Part shown: piece after piece, positions 1-7,932 of the stretch
Position numbering within the stretch: the stretch's first letter is position 1
Layout: the number at the start of each line of letters is the position of its first letter
Source of the DNA: Pseudomonadota bacterium
GTDB taxonomy: Bacteria > Pseudomonadota > Gammaproteobacteria > Burkholderiales > Burkholderiaceae_E
Length of the DNA: 20,622 bases
Reading direction: 5' to 3'
NCBI GenBank assembly: GCA_023389175.1
Contig: JAEWEW010000133.1
Coordinates: forward strand, 1-20,622
Notes under the pieces: model-generated
Databases searched by the model: none
The model's input: only the letters and a program-made list of their open reading frames with translations
What the model was told of the DNA's origin: nothing
Translations under genes and position numbers: made by a program

Positions 1-84
1 TTCTCCCGTGGGCGTGTGTGCTTGGACGAACGCGGGCCATCTTACCAAGGGCCATGGAGAGCGCCTCCAGGCCCGGCTGTGCCC

Positions 85-133
85 GGCCCGCCCTCCGTGG
101 GGATCGATGGAACCGGGGCTGGCCCGCCCTCCG
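85..133. repeat. short direct repeat upstream of the TetR gene
   Basis: The 13-mer GGCCCGCCCTCCG occurs at 85-97 and again at 121-133, a 36-bp period. The first 181 bases otherwise show no convincing gene, promoter or RNA on either strand. Given the high GC this may be low-complexity drift rather than a regulatory element. Confidence 0.35.
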
Positions 134-181
134 ATGGAGCCACGACTGTACCGGCTCCGGCCACTTGGGTAGCATCCGACC

Positions 182-943
182 ATGCTGAAGACAGCCACGA
201 TGCGAAACGGCGGGGGCAGGGGAGGCGAACGGGGCGGGGCCGACCGGAGCGGGGCCGACCGGAGCGGGGCCGACCGGAGCACCGGCGGCAAGCCGGCTGC
301 CGAGAAGCCTGCGCGCGAGCGCGCCGTGAGCCGTGATCCGGAAGCGACCCGCGCGGCCATCCTCGCGGCGGCGACCGACGAGTTCGCCGCGTACGGGCTC
401 GGGGGGGCCCGCGTGGACCGGATCGCGGAGCGTGCCGGCATCAACAAGCGGATGCTCTACTACTACTTCGGCCAGAAGGAGGAGTTGTTCCTCGCCGTGC
501 TGGAGCAGGCCTACGAGAACATCCGCGGCGAGGAGCGCAAGCTCAACCTCACGCAGGTGGAGCCGATCGAGGCGATCCGCCGCCTGATCCGCTTCACCTG
601 GGACTACTACCTGGAGAACCCGTCCTTTCTCAGCCTGCTCAACAGCGAGAACCTGCATCGCGCGCGCCACCTGAAGCGCTCCTCGAAGGTGCGCAGCCTC
701 CACTCGCCTTTCGTGGCCACCATCGCCGAGGTGCTCGACCGCGGGGTGCGCTCCGGGCTGTTCCGCGCCGGGGTGGATCCGATCCAGCTCTACATCTCGA
801 TCGCGGGGATCTCGTACTTCTACCTCGGCAATGCGCATACGCTGTCCACGATCTTCGATCGCGACCTGCTCGCGCCGAAGGCCAAGCTGGAGCGCCTCTC
901 GCACATGACCGACGTGGTGCTGGGGTACCTGGTGAAGAATTGA
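182..943 (+). CDS. TetR/AcrR-family transcriptional regulator
   Basis: A DNA-binding repressor-type protein of 253 residues. The N-terminal three-helix DNA-binding domain begins near residue 56 (TRAAILAAATDEFAAYG). The helix-turn-helix is at about 76-97 (RVDRIAERAGINKRMLYYYF), with the YYYF and K-E-E-LF signature typical of TetR proteins. The C-terminal half is a helical ligand/dimer domain with no recognised ligand. Residues 1-50 are an unusual basic, Gly-rich extension with three GADRS repeats, so the protein is longer than the usual 190-220 residues. An alternative ATG at 200 would remove only six residues, and neither start has a clear Shine-Dalgarno. It lies 129 bp upstream of tctC on the same strand, so it is the obvious candidate regulator of the transporter operon. 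That role is inferred from position. Confidence 0.88.
   Translation: MLKTATMRNGGGRGGERGGADRSGADRSGADRSTGGKPAAEKPARERAVSRDPEATRAAILAAATDEFAAYGLGGARVDRIAERAGINKRMLYYYFGQKEELFLAVLEQAYENIRGEERKLNLTQVEPIEAIRRLIRFTWDYYLENPSFLSLLNSENLHRARHLKRSSKVRSLHSPFVATIAEVLDRGVRSGLFRAGVDPIQLYISIAGISYFYLGNAHTLSTIFDRDLLAPKAKLERLSHMTDVVLGYLVKN
236..280 (+). repeat. three perfect tandem copies of a 15-bp unit in the TetR gene
   Basis: GGGGCCGACCGGAGC is repeated three times without mismatch at 236-250, 251-265 and 266-280. The unit is in frame and encodes GADRS x3 (residues 19-33) in the disordered N-terminal extension. Perfect identity suggests recent slippage expansion, and copy number may vary between strains. 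Confidence 0.9.
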
Positions 944-1014
944 GCGCCCTGGCACCCAGCGACCGAGCCGGGGGACTTGCGGGAGCGATGCTTGGCGCTT
1001 TACATTCGACGACA

Positions 1015-1032
1015 ATTCACCAGCCGGTTAAC
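1015..1032. promoter_or_regulatory. candidate operator upstream of tctC
   Basis: GTTAAC at 1027-1032 is preceded at 6-bp spacing by the degenerate half ATTCAC (1015-1020, 4 of 6 matches). On the opposite strand it reads GTTAACCGG, the same nine bases found in the element before the second operon (7970-7978). It lies 40 bp upstream of the tctC start. No strong sigma70 promoter was found beside it; TACATT at 1001-1006 is a weak -10 candidate. Binding by the adjacent TetR-type protein is inference. Confidence 0.4.
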
Positions 1033-1072
1033 AGTTCCGCGGCAGGACGCGGACGCCAACGGAGGACGACAC

Positions 1073-2089
1073 ATGAGCACCAACTTCGCCAGGACCGCCC
1101 GGTCCGCAGCCCTCGGAATCGTCGCGGCCGGAGCGCTCGCCTGCGCCCTGCCGGCGGCTCATGCCCAGTGGAAGCCCACCCGGCCTGTGACCATCATCGT
1201 CCCGTGGGCCGCCGGTGGCGCCACGGACCAGGTGACACGGCTTGCCGCGGCGGAGCTGGAGGAGGGCCTCGGGCAGAAGATCGTCGTGGTCAACCAGCCG
1301 GGGGGCGCAGGCTCGATCGGCACGAAGGCGGTGCTCGATGCGCCCCGGGACGGCTACACCTGGACCGCCGGCGCCGCGAAGCAGCTCGGCACCTATCCGC
1401 TGCTCGGCATGATCAACAGCAAGGTCGACGATTTCCACCTCTTCCTCGCGGTGACCAACGTCTCGATCGTGAGCGTCAACCCGGGGACGCCCTACAAGAC
1501 CTTCCCGGAGCTCCTGGCGGCGATGAAGTCGAAGCAGATTCCGGTCGGGACGGCAGGCAACAGCTCCTCCGGCCACTTCGCGATGGAGGCGATCACCCAG
1601 GCAACCGGAGCGAAGTATCGCCACGTGACCTATGACGGCGGCAATCCGGCGGTGGTCTCCACGGTTTCCGGCGAGACCGAGGTCACCACGCAGCTTGCCC
1701 CGGAGCAGGTGGAGATGATCAAGGGCAAGCGGCTGCGCCCGCTGGTCGTCGTGGGCGACCAGCCACTCGAGATCGAGGGCGTGGGCACCATCCCGCCGAT
1801 CACGCAGTTCGTGAAGGACTTCCCGAAGGTCACGACCGCCTTCGGCATCTTCATCCCGAAGGGTGCGCCGCCCGAGGTGGTGCAGACGGTGGAGAAGCTC
1901 TGGGCGGAGCGGGTCGCCAAGTCCGAGAAGATCCGCAAGTACGCGGCCGAGAAGGGCGCCCTGTTCACACCGCTCCACGGCAAGGCCGCGTATGACGCGG
2001 TCTGGCCCACGGTGGTGAACGACGCCTACCTCCTGCAGGCTGCAGGCATGGCCAAGGTCTCGCCGGAATCGATCGGCATCAAGCGCTGA
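1073..2089 (+). CDS. tctC: TctC/Bug-family periplasmic solute-binding protein of the adjacent TctAB transporter
   Basis: Extracytoplasmic receptor of a tripartite tricarboxylate transporter, capturing a carboxylated solute in the periplasm for TctB/TctA. The ATG at 1073 is chosen because GGAGGA (1061-1066) lies 6 nt upstream and the N-terminus then forms a signal peptide (residues 1-31, cleavage near AHA-Q). Length is 338 residues, normal for the family. The first loop reads PWAAGGATDQ, a variant of the usual PPGGxxD ligand-loop motif; it is the most divergent of the four TctC-type proteins here. It is followed 40 bp later by tctB and then tctA, so this is probably the cognate receptor. Members bind citrate, dicarboxylates, aromatic acids or amino acids; the ligand here is unknown. 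Confidence 0.92.
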   Translation: MSTNFARTARSAALGIVAAGALACALPAAHAQWKPTRPVTIIVPWAAGGATDQVTRLAAAELEEGLGQKIVVVNQPGGAGSIGTKAVLDAPRDGYTWTAGAAKQLGTYPLLGMINSKVDDFHLFLAVTNVSIVSVNPGTPYKTFPELLAAMKSKQIPVGTAGNSSSGHFAMEAITQATGAKYRHVTYDGGNPAVVSTVSGETEVTTQLAPEQVEMIKGKRLRPLVVVGDQPLEIEGVGTIPPITQFVKDFPKVTTAFGIFIPKGAPPEVVQTVEKLWAERVAKSEKIRKYAAEKGALFTPLHGKAAYDAVWPTVVNDAYLLQAAGMAKVSPESIGIKR

Positions 2090-2129
2090 CCGACCGGCTT
2101 CGGATGACCGGATCGCGGGCACACGGCAG

Positions 2130-2669
2130 GTGAAGGATCGCCGCGACCGGCTCGATGCCGCCGTGTGGGCCGCTTTCGGCGTGGTGGTGCTCGTGGCGGC
2201 CTGGCGGGTCGATCGACTGGAGAACCTCGGCATCAATCCATGGTCGATACCTGGCCTGCTGCCCGGGATGGTCGGCGCATTCATGATCCTGCTCGCGGCG
2301 GTGCTCGCGCTGCGCGCGCCGCCCGCCGCGGGGCCCGACGCCGCGCCGACGGCCGATGGCGATGACGATGACGATGACGATGACGGCACGGTCACAGCGA
2401 ACGCCGAGGTCGCGGGCGGCATGCTGCGGGCGGTCGCGGCGGCGATTCCCTGCGTGCTCTTCGCGACGCTCGGCCCGGCCACCGGCCTGCCGTTCGCCGT
2501 CGACGCGGCCCTCTTCGTCGCGGCGTTCATCGCGCTGTTCAGCTGGCCGCGCTGGCGGGCCGAGGGGCGGATTCCGCGCCGACTGCTGAGGACGCTCGTG
2601 ATCGCGGTGGTGTCCGCCGGGCTCATCGCCTGGCTCTTCGAGTCGGTCTTCCTCGTGCGGCTACCCTAG
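2130..2669 (+). CDS. tctB: tripartite tricarboxylate transporter small membrane subunit TctB
   Basis: The small inner-membrane subunit that partners the large TctA permease. The 179-residue protein has four hydrophobic segments: about 12-25, 39-62, 95-136 (a long hydrophobic stretch with a break at GPATG) and 150-175. This matches the usual four-helix TctB layout. The start is a GTG at 2130; no in-frame ATG is available nearby and the Shine-Dalgarno is poor, so translation may depend on tctC. The central linker between the second and third segments holds eight consecutive aspartates (residues 78-85), unusual for the family. tctA follows after 21 bp. Identification rests on size, hydropathy and position between tctC and tctA. 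Confidence 0.86.
   Translation: MKDRRDRLDAAVWAAFGVVVLVAAWRVDRLENLGINPWSIPGLLPGMVGAFMILLAAVLALRAPPAAGPDAAPTADGDDDDDDDDGTVTANAEVAGGMLRAVAAAIPCVLFATLGPATGLPFAVDAALFVAAFIALFSWPRWRAEGRIPRRLLRTLVIAVVSAGLIAWLFESVFLVRLP
2361..2384 (+). repeat. (GATGAC)4 hexanucleotide repeat encoding an Asp8 run in TctB
   Basis: Four perfect GATGAC units in frame encode DDDDDDDD in the loop between the second and third hydrophobic segments of TctB. Slippage in whole units would change loop length by two residues without shifting the frame. Confidence 0.9.
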
Positions 2670-2690
2670 GCGCCGCCGCGTGCACTGGTC

Positions 2691-4196
2691 GTGGAAGGAC
2701 TGACGCATCTCGGCACCGCTCTGGCGAGCCTGGCGGGGCCGTGGCAGGTCGCCTATGCGCTTGGCGCGACGCTGGTCGGCATCGTGATCGGGCTGCTGCC
2801 CGGGCTGTCGGCGACGCTCGGGGTGGCGCTCTTCACGACGCTCACGGTCAAGATGCAGCCGAACGACGCGATCCTGGTGCTCATCTGCGTCTACGTCGGT
2901 GCGATCTACGGCGGCAGCCGAACCGCGATCCTGCTCAACATCCCGGGCACCGCGGCCAACGCGGCCGCCTGCCTCGACGGCAACCAGCTGGCACGGCAGG
3001 GCCAGGCCGGCCGGGCGATGGGCATCTCGACCTCCGGCTCGGTGATCGGCTCCCTCTTCGGCGTGGTGGCACTCGCGATGTTCACGCCGCTGCTCGCGGA
3101 GGTGGCGCTCTCGTTCGGCGCGTTCGAGTTCTTCTGGCTCGGCATGGTGGGCGTCATGATGTCCGGCACGCTCACCGGCTCGGACGCGCTCAAGGGCTGG
3201 CTGATGGGCCTGCTGGGCATCTTCGTGGCGACGATCGGGCTGGACCCGATCCATGCCCATCCGCGCTTCACGTTCGGGGAGAACGCGATGACCGGCGGGA
3301 TCGGGCTGATCCCGGCGCTGGTCGGCGCCTTCGGATTCGCCGAGATCCTGATGGTGATGAGCGACCGGACCGCGAAGCCGGTCAAGTCGGCGACGGACTC
3401 GGTGATACCGCGGTTGCGGGACCTGGTCAGCTACTGGCGCACCATCTTCCGCTCGGGTCTGATCGGCGTCTTCGTGGGCATCCTGCCGGGCGTCGGCGAG
3501 GACATGGCCTCGTGGTCGTCGTATGCCGCCGCGAAGCGGGCAAGCCGCGAGCGCGAGAAGTTCGGCAAGGGATCGGTTGAGGGGCTGATGGCTGCGGAGA
3601 CCGGGGACAACGCGGCGGTTCCCGGCGCGTTGATTCCCGCGCTCGCGCTCGGCATTCCCGGCTCCGCGCCATCGGCGGTGCTGATGGCGGCCATGATCAT
3701 CCACGGGGCGCAGCCGGGTCCCATGCTGATGGTGAGCCAGCCGCAGTACATCTACGACGTGGTCGGCATCACGCTGGCGGCGACGCTCTGCATCCTGATC
3801 TTCGGGCTCGTGCTGGTGCGGCCGCTGCTGCGGGTGCTGGAGGTGCCGCGCGAGATCATCATGCCGATCATCTTCGTGCTGTGCGTGCTCGGCGCCTATT
3901 CCATCACCCAGCGGCTGTTCGACGTCTGGGTGATGCTGGCCACCGGCATCGTCTGCTTCCTGCTGCGGCGGCGCGGCTTCCCGGTCGCGCCGTTCGTGCT
4001 CGGCCTCGTGCTGGGCGACATCATCGACAAGTCCCTGCGGCGAGGCCTGGTGCTGTCGGACGGCAGCCTCGCCCCGTTCTTCACCCGGCCGATCAGCGGC
4101 GTGCTGGCGCTGCTGGTGCTGGTGATGCTGCTGCTGCAGGTACCCGCGGTCAGGCGCCTCTTGAGCCGCCGCCGGCCGCTAGCGGAGGCGACATGA
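2691..4196 (+). CDS. tctA: tripartite tricarboxylate transporter large permease subunit TctA
   Basis: The ion-driven permease that moves the solute delivered by TctC across the inner membrane. The protein has 501 residues, the normal TctA length, with about twelve hydrophobic segments. Hallmark motifs are visible: GLLPGLSATLG (34-44), GGSRTAILLNIPGT (74-87) with the following AACLDG stretch, and the second-half counterpart GILPGVGEDMASWSS. The glycine/proline-rich ALGIPGSAPSAV segment follows, as expected for the two internally related halves. The start is a GTG 21 bp after tctB and lacks a good ribosome site, so translational coupling is likely. The stop TGA (4194-4196) overlaps the ATG of the next gene, which ties that enzyme to the transporter operon. 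Confidence 0.95.
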   Translation: MEGLTHLGTALASLAGPWQVAYALGATLVGIVIGLLPGLSATLGVALFTTLTVKMQPNDAILVLICVYVGAIYGGSRTAILLNIPGTAANAAACLDGNQLARQGQAGRAMGISTSGSVIGSLFGVVALAMFTPLLAEVALSFGAFEFFWLGMVGVMMSGTLTGSDALKGWLMGLLGIFVATIGLDPIHAHPRFTFGENAMTGGIGLIPALVGAFGFAEILMVMSDRTAKPVKSATDSVIPRLRDLVSYWRTIFRSGLIGVFVGILPGVGEDMASWSSYAAAKRASREREKFGKGSVEGLMAAETGDNAAVPGALIPALALGIPGSAPSAVLMAAMIIHGAQPGPMLMVSQPQYIYDVVGITLAATLCILIFGLVLVRPLLRVLEVPREIIMPIIFVLCVLGAYSITQRLFDVWVMLATGIVCFLLRRRGFPVAPFVLGLVLGDIIDKSLRRGLVLSDGSLAPFFTRPISGVLALLVLVMLLLQVPAVRRLLSRRRPLAEAT

Positions 4197-5044
4197 TCAA
4201 GAAGCTTGCGTTGTGCAACGAGGTGCTTGCGCCCTGGGACTTCGCGCGGCAATGCGCCTATGCGAGCGCGCTCGGCTACCGGGGACTGGAGGTCGCGCCG
4301 TTCACGCTGTCGGACGATCCGTTCGCGATCACCGATGCGCAGGCCGCGGGCTGGCGGCGGATCGCCGAGGACCACGGCCTGGTCCTGTGCGGGCTGCACT
4401 GGCTGCTGGTGGCGCCGCGCGGCCTGTCCATCAGCAGCCCGGACGCGGGGGTGCGTGCGCGCACCGACGCGCTGATCGCGCGGCTGGTCGACCTGTGCGC
4501 CGAGCTCGGCGGCAGCTACCTGGTCCACGGGTCGCCGGCGCAGCGCAATCCGGCGCCCGGGCAGCCGGCAGGCGAGGCGCTCGCCTTCGCTACCGAGGCG
4601 TGGATCCGGGCGGGCGAGCGGGCCACGCCAGCAGGCCTGGCCTACTGCATCGAGCCGCTTTCGCGCAACCAGACGCGCACGGTGAACACCCTGGCCGAGG
4701 CGATGGCGATCGTGCAGGCGGCGAACCTTCCTGGCCTCTGCACCATGCTGGACACCAGCTCCGCGGGTCAGACCGAGGAGGAGCCGCTCGACGTACTGGT
4801 GGATCGCTGGGCGCCGACCGGCCGGCTCGTGCACGTGCAGCTCAACGACAGGAACCGTCGGGGCCCCGGACAGGGCGGCGACCGCTTCGCGCCGGTGCTC
4901 GCGGCGCTCGGACGGCACGGTTATGATGGCTGGCTCGCGATGGAGCCGTTCGACTACCACCCGGACGGCCCTGCCTGCGCCGCCCATTCGCTCGGCTACG
5001 TCCGTGGCCTGCTCGAGCGATCGAGCGGGGGCGCCGGCGACTGA
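4193..5044 (+). CDS. xylose-isomerase-like TIM-barrel sugar isomerase/epimerase
   Basis: A 283-residue member of the AP-endonuclease-2/xylose-isomerase-like TIM-barrel family (PF01261 type), which contains sugar epimerases, inosose dehydratases and hydroxypyruvate isomerases. A likely divalent-metal set is visible: E154 (YCIEPLSRN), D187 (MLDTSS), H214 (LVHVQLND) and E251 (AMEPFDY). Their order and spacing resemble the metal ligands of D-tagatose 3-epimerase. The ATG at 4193 overlaps the tctA stop as ATGA, with GGAGG at 4184-4188 just upstream, so the two genes are co-translated. It probably acts on the imported compound or a product of it. The exact substrate cannot be told; keto-sugar or hydroxy-acid isomerisation is the safest guess. 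Confidence 0.85.
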   Translation: MIKKLALCNEVLAPWDFARQCAYASALGYRGLEVAPFTLSDDPFAITDAQAAGWRRIAEDHGLVLCGLHWLLVAPRGLSISSPDAGVRARTDALIARLVDLCAELGGSYLVHGSPAQRNPAPGQPAGEALAFATEAWIRAGERATPAGLAYCIEPLSRNQTRTVNTLAEAMAIVQAANLPGLCTMLDTSSAGQTEEEPLDVLVDRWAPTGRLVHVQLNDRNRRGPGQGGDRFAPVLAALGRHGYDGWLAMEPFDYHPDGPACAAHSLGYVRGLLERSSGGAGD

Positions 5045-5075
5045 CAGACCAAGACTCAACATGGAGACCCGCCGA

Positions 5076-6104
5076 ATGACTCCCATCGATCGCCTCGACA
5101 TCCGCCCCGCCTCGCGCAACCGCCGGCGCCGCCTTGCCACCGCGTTCGCCCTGGCCGGGGCGGCCGCGCTCGCCGGCGGCGCGCTGCCCGGCCTCGCCCA
5201 GGCGCAGGCCTGGCCTTCCAAGCCGATCCGCGTGGTGGTCAACTTCCCGCCGGGCGGGGCGGCCGACGTGATCGCCCGCGCCGTGGCGGCTCCGCTCGGC
5301 GAGAAGCTCGGGCAGTCGGTCGTGGTGGAGAACCGCGCCGGTGCGAACGGCAACATCGGCGGCGAGGCGGTCGCCAAGGCGCCGGCCGACGGCTATACCT
5401 TCCTGATGGCCTCCGCCGGTGTCGCCTCGATCAATCCCCAGCTCTACGCCCGGATGTCGTTCGACCCGGCCAAGGAGCTGGTGCCGGTGGCCGCGGCGGC
5501 GCGGGTGCTGGTCTTCCTGGAGACCAAGGGCGATCTTCCGGTGAAGGACTTCCGCGAGTTCGTCGCGCACCTGCAGGCGAACCCGGACAAGCTCAGCTAC
5601 GGCACCCCCGGCAACGGCAGCTCGCCGCACCTCGCCACCGAGATGCTGCTCGGCATGACCAACACCCGGGCTACGCATGTGCCCTATCGCGGGGCGGCGC
5701 CGGCCCTGACCGACCTGCTCGCCGGCCAGATCGACTTCATGTTCGATCCCGGCCCCGGCCTGCCGCAGGTCCGCAGCGGCAAGCTGCGCATGCTGGCCGT
5801 CGGCAGCATGAAGCGCACGCCCCTCTTTCCCGACGTGCCGACGTTGGACGAGCTTGGGCTGAAGGGCTTCGACGCGGATTCCTTCTTCGGCTTCTATGCG
5901 CCGGCCGGCGTCGACGCGGCGATCATCGAGCGCATGAACAAGGAGATCAACGCCATCCTGGCCACCCCGGCGGTCAGCCAGCGCATCACCGACCTCGGCG
6001 GCGAGGTCGCGGCGATGACGCCCCAGGCGTTCGCCGAGCAGATGCGCAAGGACGCGGACCGGTTCGGCAAGCTGATCCGGGAGCGGGGCATCAAGGTGGA
6101 GTGA
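5076..6104 (+). CDS. TctC/Bug-family solute-binding protein (second copy)
   Basis: Periplasmic solute-binding protein of the tripartite tricarboxylate transporter family, 342 residues from this start. The ATG at 5076 is preferred because GGAGA lies 8 nt upstream; an ATG at 5061 would add five residues but has no ribosome site. The signal region is long and arginine-rich (RNRRRRLATAFALAGAA), ending near AQAQA-WP, and is reminiscent of Tat signals. The mature part opens KPIRVVVNFPPGGAADVIAR, the classic PPGGxxD ligand loop, then ENRAGANGNIGGE and ADGYTFL. It has no permease of its own nearby, so it either shares TctAB encoded upstream or works with a distant permease. It sits between the isomerase-like gene and serA. 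Confidence 0.92.
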   Translation: MTPIDRLDIRPASRNRRRRLATAFALAGAAALAGGALPGLAQAQAWPSKPIRVVVNFPPGGAADVIARAVAAPLGEKLGQSVVVENRAGANGNIGGEAVAKAPADGYTFLMASAGVASINPQLYARMSFDPAKELVPVAAAARVLVFLETKGDLPVKDFREFVAHLQANPDKLSYGTPGNGSSPHLATEMLLGMTNTRATHVPYRGAAPALTDLLAGQIDFMFDPGPGLPQVRSGKLRMLAVGSMKRTPLFPDVPTLDELGLKGFDADSFFGFYAPAGVDAAIIERMNKEINAILATPAVSQRITDLGGEVAAMTPQAFAEQMRKDADRFGKLIRERGIKVE

Positions 6105-6159
6105 ATGCCGCGGAAGGTGGACAATATGGGGTTTTCCCGGACCAACGCAAGAAAATCCC

Positions 6160-7392
6160 ATGAGCCCCCGCCTTTCCGTTCCCAAGGATCGCCTCAAGTT
6201 CGTCCTGCTCGAGAACATCCACCAGTCCGCGGTGGAGTCGCTGACGCTGGACGGCTACACCAATGTCACCACCTATCCCAAGGCGCTCGCCGGTGACGAG
6301 CTGGTGGAGGCGATCCGCGACGCGCACTTCGTCGGCATCCGTTCGCGCACCCAGCTGACTGCCCGCGTCCTGGAGCAGGCGCCCAAGCTCACGGCCGTGG
6401 GCGCCTTCTGCATCGGCACCAACCAGGTCGACCTTCGCGCGGCGGCGCTGCGCGGCGTGCCGGTCTTCAACGCCCCGTTCTCCAACACCCGCAGCGTCGC
6501 GGAGCTGGTGCTCGCGGAGATCATCATGCTGATGCGCGGCATCCCGGAGAAGAACGCGATCCTGCACCGCGGCGGCTGGGTCAAGAGCGCGGCGCATTCC
6601 TGGGAGGTGCGCGGAAAGATCCTCGGCATCGTCGGCTACGGCCACATCGGCACGCAGATCGGCGTGCTGGCCGAGCAGCTCGGGATGTCGGTCATCTTCT
6701 ACGATGTCGAGACCAAGCTCGCGCTCGGCAACGCGCGCCAGATCCCGTCGCTGGACGACCTGATGGGTACCGCGGACGTGGTGACGCTGCATGTGCCCGA
6801 CAACCCGTCCACCCGCAACATGATCGGCCCGCGCCAGCTGGAGCTGGCCAAGCGCGGCTCGTTCCTCATCAATGCGTCCCGCGGCACGGTGGTCGACATC
6901 GATGCGCTGGCCGCGGCGCTCGAGTCACGCCACCTGCTGGGCGCGGCGATCGACGTCTTCCCGGTCGAGCCGGAGGGCAATGACGCGCACTTCGAGTCGC
7001 CGCTGATCCGCTTCGACAACGTGATCCTCACGCCGCACATCGGCGGCTCCACCGGCGAGGCCCAGGTCAACATCGGCAAGGAGGTCTCCGCCAAGCTCAT
7101 CCGCTACAGCAACAACGGCTCCACCAACTCCGCGGTCAACTTCCCGGAGGTGTCGCTGCCGGAGCATGCCGGCAAGTGCCGGCTGCTGCACATCCACCGC
7201 AACGTCCCGGGCGTGCTGGCGCAGATCAACGACCGCTTCTCGCGCAGCCGCATCAACATCGCGGCACAGTACCTGCAGACGGATGCGGACATCGGCTATG
7301 TCGTGATCGACATCGACGGCGACGCGAGCCAGGTGGCGTTCGAGTCGCTCTGCGACATCCCCGAGACCATCCGCTGCCGCATCCTGTACTAG
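6160..7392 (+). CDS. serA: D-3-phosphoglycerate dehydrogenase, E. coli-type with ACT domain
   Basis: Oxidises 3-phosphoglycerate to 3-phosphohydroxypyruvate with NAD, the first step of serine synthesis; the E. coli enzyme also reduces 2-oxoglutarate. Length is 410 residues, identical to E. coli SerA. Visible landmarks are the nucleotide-binding GYGHIG (159-164), catalytic R241 (NASRGTVVD), E270 (VEPEG) and H293 (TPHIGGST). The C-terminal ACT domain (about 338-410) keeps residues matching the E. coli serine-binding set: H346 and N348 in HIHRNVPGV, and N366 in INIAAQYLQT. Feedback inhibition by serine is therefore likely retained. It begins 55 bp after a TctC-type gene on the same strand, without a strong ribosome site. 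A related hydroxy-acid substrate is possible given the context, but full motif conservation favours SerA. Confidence 0.92.
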   Translation: MSPRLSVPKDRLKFVLLENIHQSAVESLTLDGYTNVTTYPKALAGDELVEAIRDAHFVGIRSRTQLTARVLEQAPKLTAVGAFCIGTNQVDLRAAALRGVPVFNAPFSNTRSVAELVLAEIIMLMRGIPEKNAILHRGGWVKSAAHSWEVRGKILGIVGYGHIGTQIGVLAEQLGMSVIFYDVETKLALGNARQIPSLDDLMGTADVVTLHVPDNPSTRNMIGPRQLELAKRGSFLINASRGTVVDIDALAAALESRHLLGAAIDVFPVEPEGNDAHFESPLIRFDNVILTPHIGGSTGEAQVNIGKEVSAKLIRYSNNGSTNSAVNFPEVSLPEHAGKCRLLHIHRNVPGVLAQINDRFSRSRINIAAQYLQTDADIGYVVIDIDGDASQVAFESLCDIPETIRCRILY

Positions 7393-7415
7393 CCCCGCCG
7401 CATCCTGTGCCTGCC
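7374..7415. repeat. imperfect 21-bp tandem duplication across the serA stop codon
   Basis: 7374-7394 and 7395-7415 match at 17 of 21 positions, sharing the uninterrupted 12-mer GCCGCATCCTGT (7376-7387 and 7397-7408). The first copy contains the last codons and TAG stop of serA; the second lies in the 3' flank. It looks like a small local duplication with no evident function. Confidence 0.7.
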
Positions 7416-7425
7416 TCCCGGGGCC

Positions 7426-7887
7426 TCATGGCACCGGGCCGCGCCACCACAGGTAGGCGCCGACGATGAACAGGTAGCGCGCGGCCTTGCCGAGGGTGAC
7501 CAGGAGCAGGAAGCGCAGCAGCCCGACCCGGAGCGCGCCGGCCACCACCGTGAGCGGATCGCCGATCACCGGCAGCCAGGACAACAGCAGCGACCAGGCG
7601 CCGTAGCGCTCGTACCATGCCACGGCGCGGTCGTAAGACCGCTCGTCGATCGGGAACCTTCGATGTCCGCGCAGTCCCGCGAGGAGCCTGCCGAGCGTCC
7701 AGTTCACGACCGACCCGAGCACGTTGCCGGCGGTCGCGGCCGCGATCAGGCCCGGTGGGGTGCCATGCCCGGTCGCGAGCAGCGCGAGGAGCATCGCCTC
7801 CGACGATCCCGGCAGCAGGGTCGCCGATGCGAAAGCGCTGGCGAAGAGGGCGGCATAGGCGGCGAGCCCGGCGGAGTCGGTGAGCAT
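7426..7887 (-). CDS. YqaA/DedA-like inner-membrane protein
   Basis: A 153-residue membrane protein of the SNARE-associated/DedA superfamily, closest in size and motifs to E. coli YqaA. Hydrophobic segments lie at about 8-27, 31-40, 98-118 and 125-147. Typical features are the P-G after the first segment (LLPGSSEA), GNVLGSVVNWTLGR (54-67) and WLPVIGDPLTVVAG (104-117). DedA relatives have been linked to lipid-carrier flipping and membrane homeostasis; the YqaA role is not established. The ATG at 7887 is chosen because the longer frame, back to 7965, would run over the promoter of the divergent operon and add a non-hydrophobic stretch. It converges with serA, 33 bp from its stop, and looks unrelated to the catabolic genes. 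Confidence 0.82.
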   Translation of the reverse strand: MLTDSAGLAAYAALFASAFASATLLPGSSEAMLLALLATGHGTPPGLIAAATAGNVLGSVVNWTLGRLLAGLRGHRRFPIDERSYDRAVAWYERYGAWSLLLSWLPVIGDPLTVVAGALRVGLLRFLLLVTLGKAARYLFIVGAYLWWRGPVP

Positions 7888-7932
7888 GGGCCGACGATAC
7901 GGCAGGTCGGTCGTCGCTATGCGGAATTCGCG

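Noticed and set aside
16..336. A short + strand frame overlapping the 5' end of the TetR gene
   Set aside because: Proline- and arginine-rich with no recognisable motif or ribosome site, and overlapping a better-supported gene in another frame.
1028..2626. Long - strand open frame opposite tctC and tctB, and similar long antisense frames opposite tctA, serA and the second operon
   Set aside because: They are rich in Arg, His and Gly, have no family motifs, and lie opposite genes with clear motifs. High GC makes long stop-free antisense frames common.
7392..7424. GCCCCG (7392-7397) and CGGGGC (7419-7424) as a terminator between serA and the converging YqaA-like gene
   Set aside because: The stem is only 6 bp with a 21-base loop and no T run, so it is not distinguishable from chance at this GC content.
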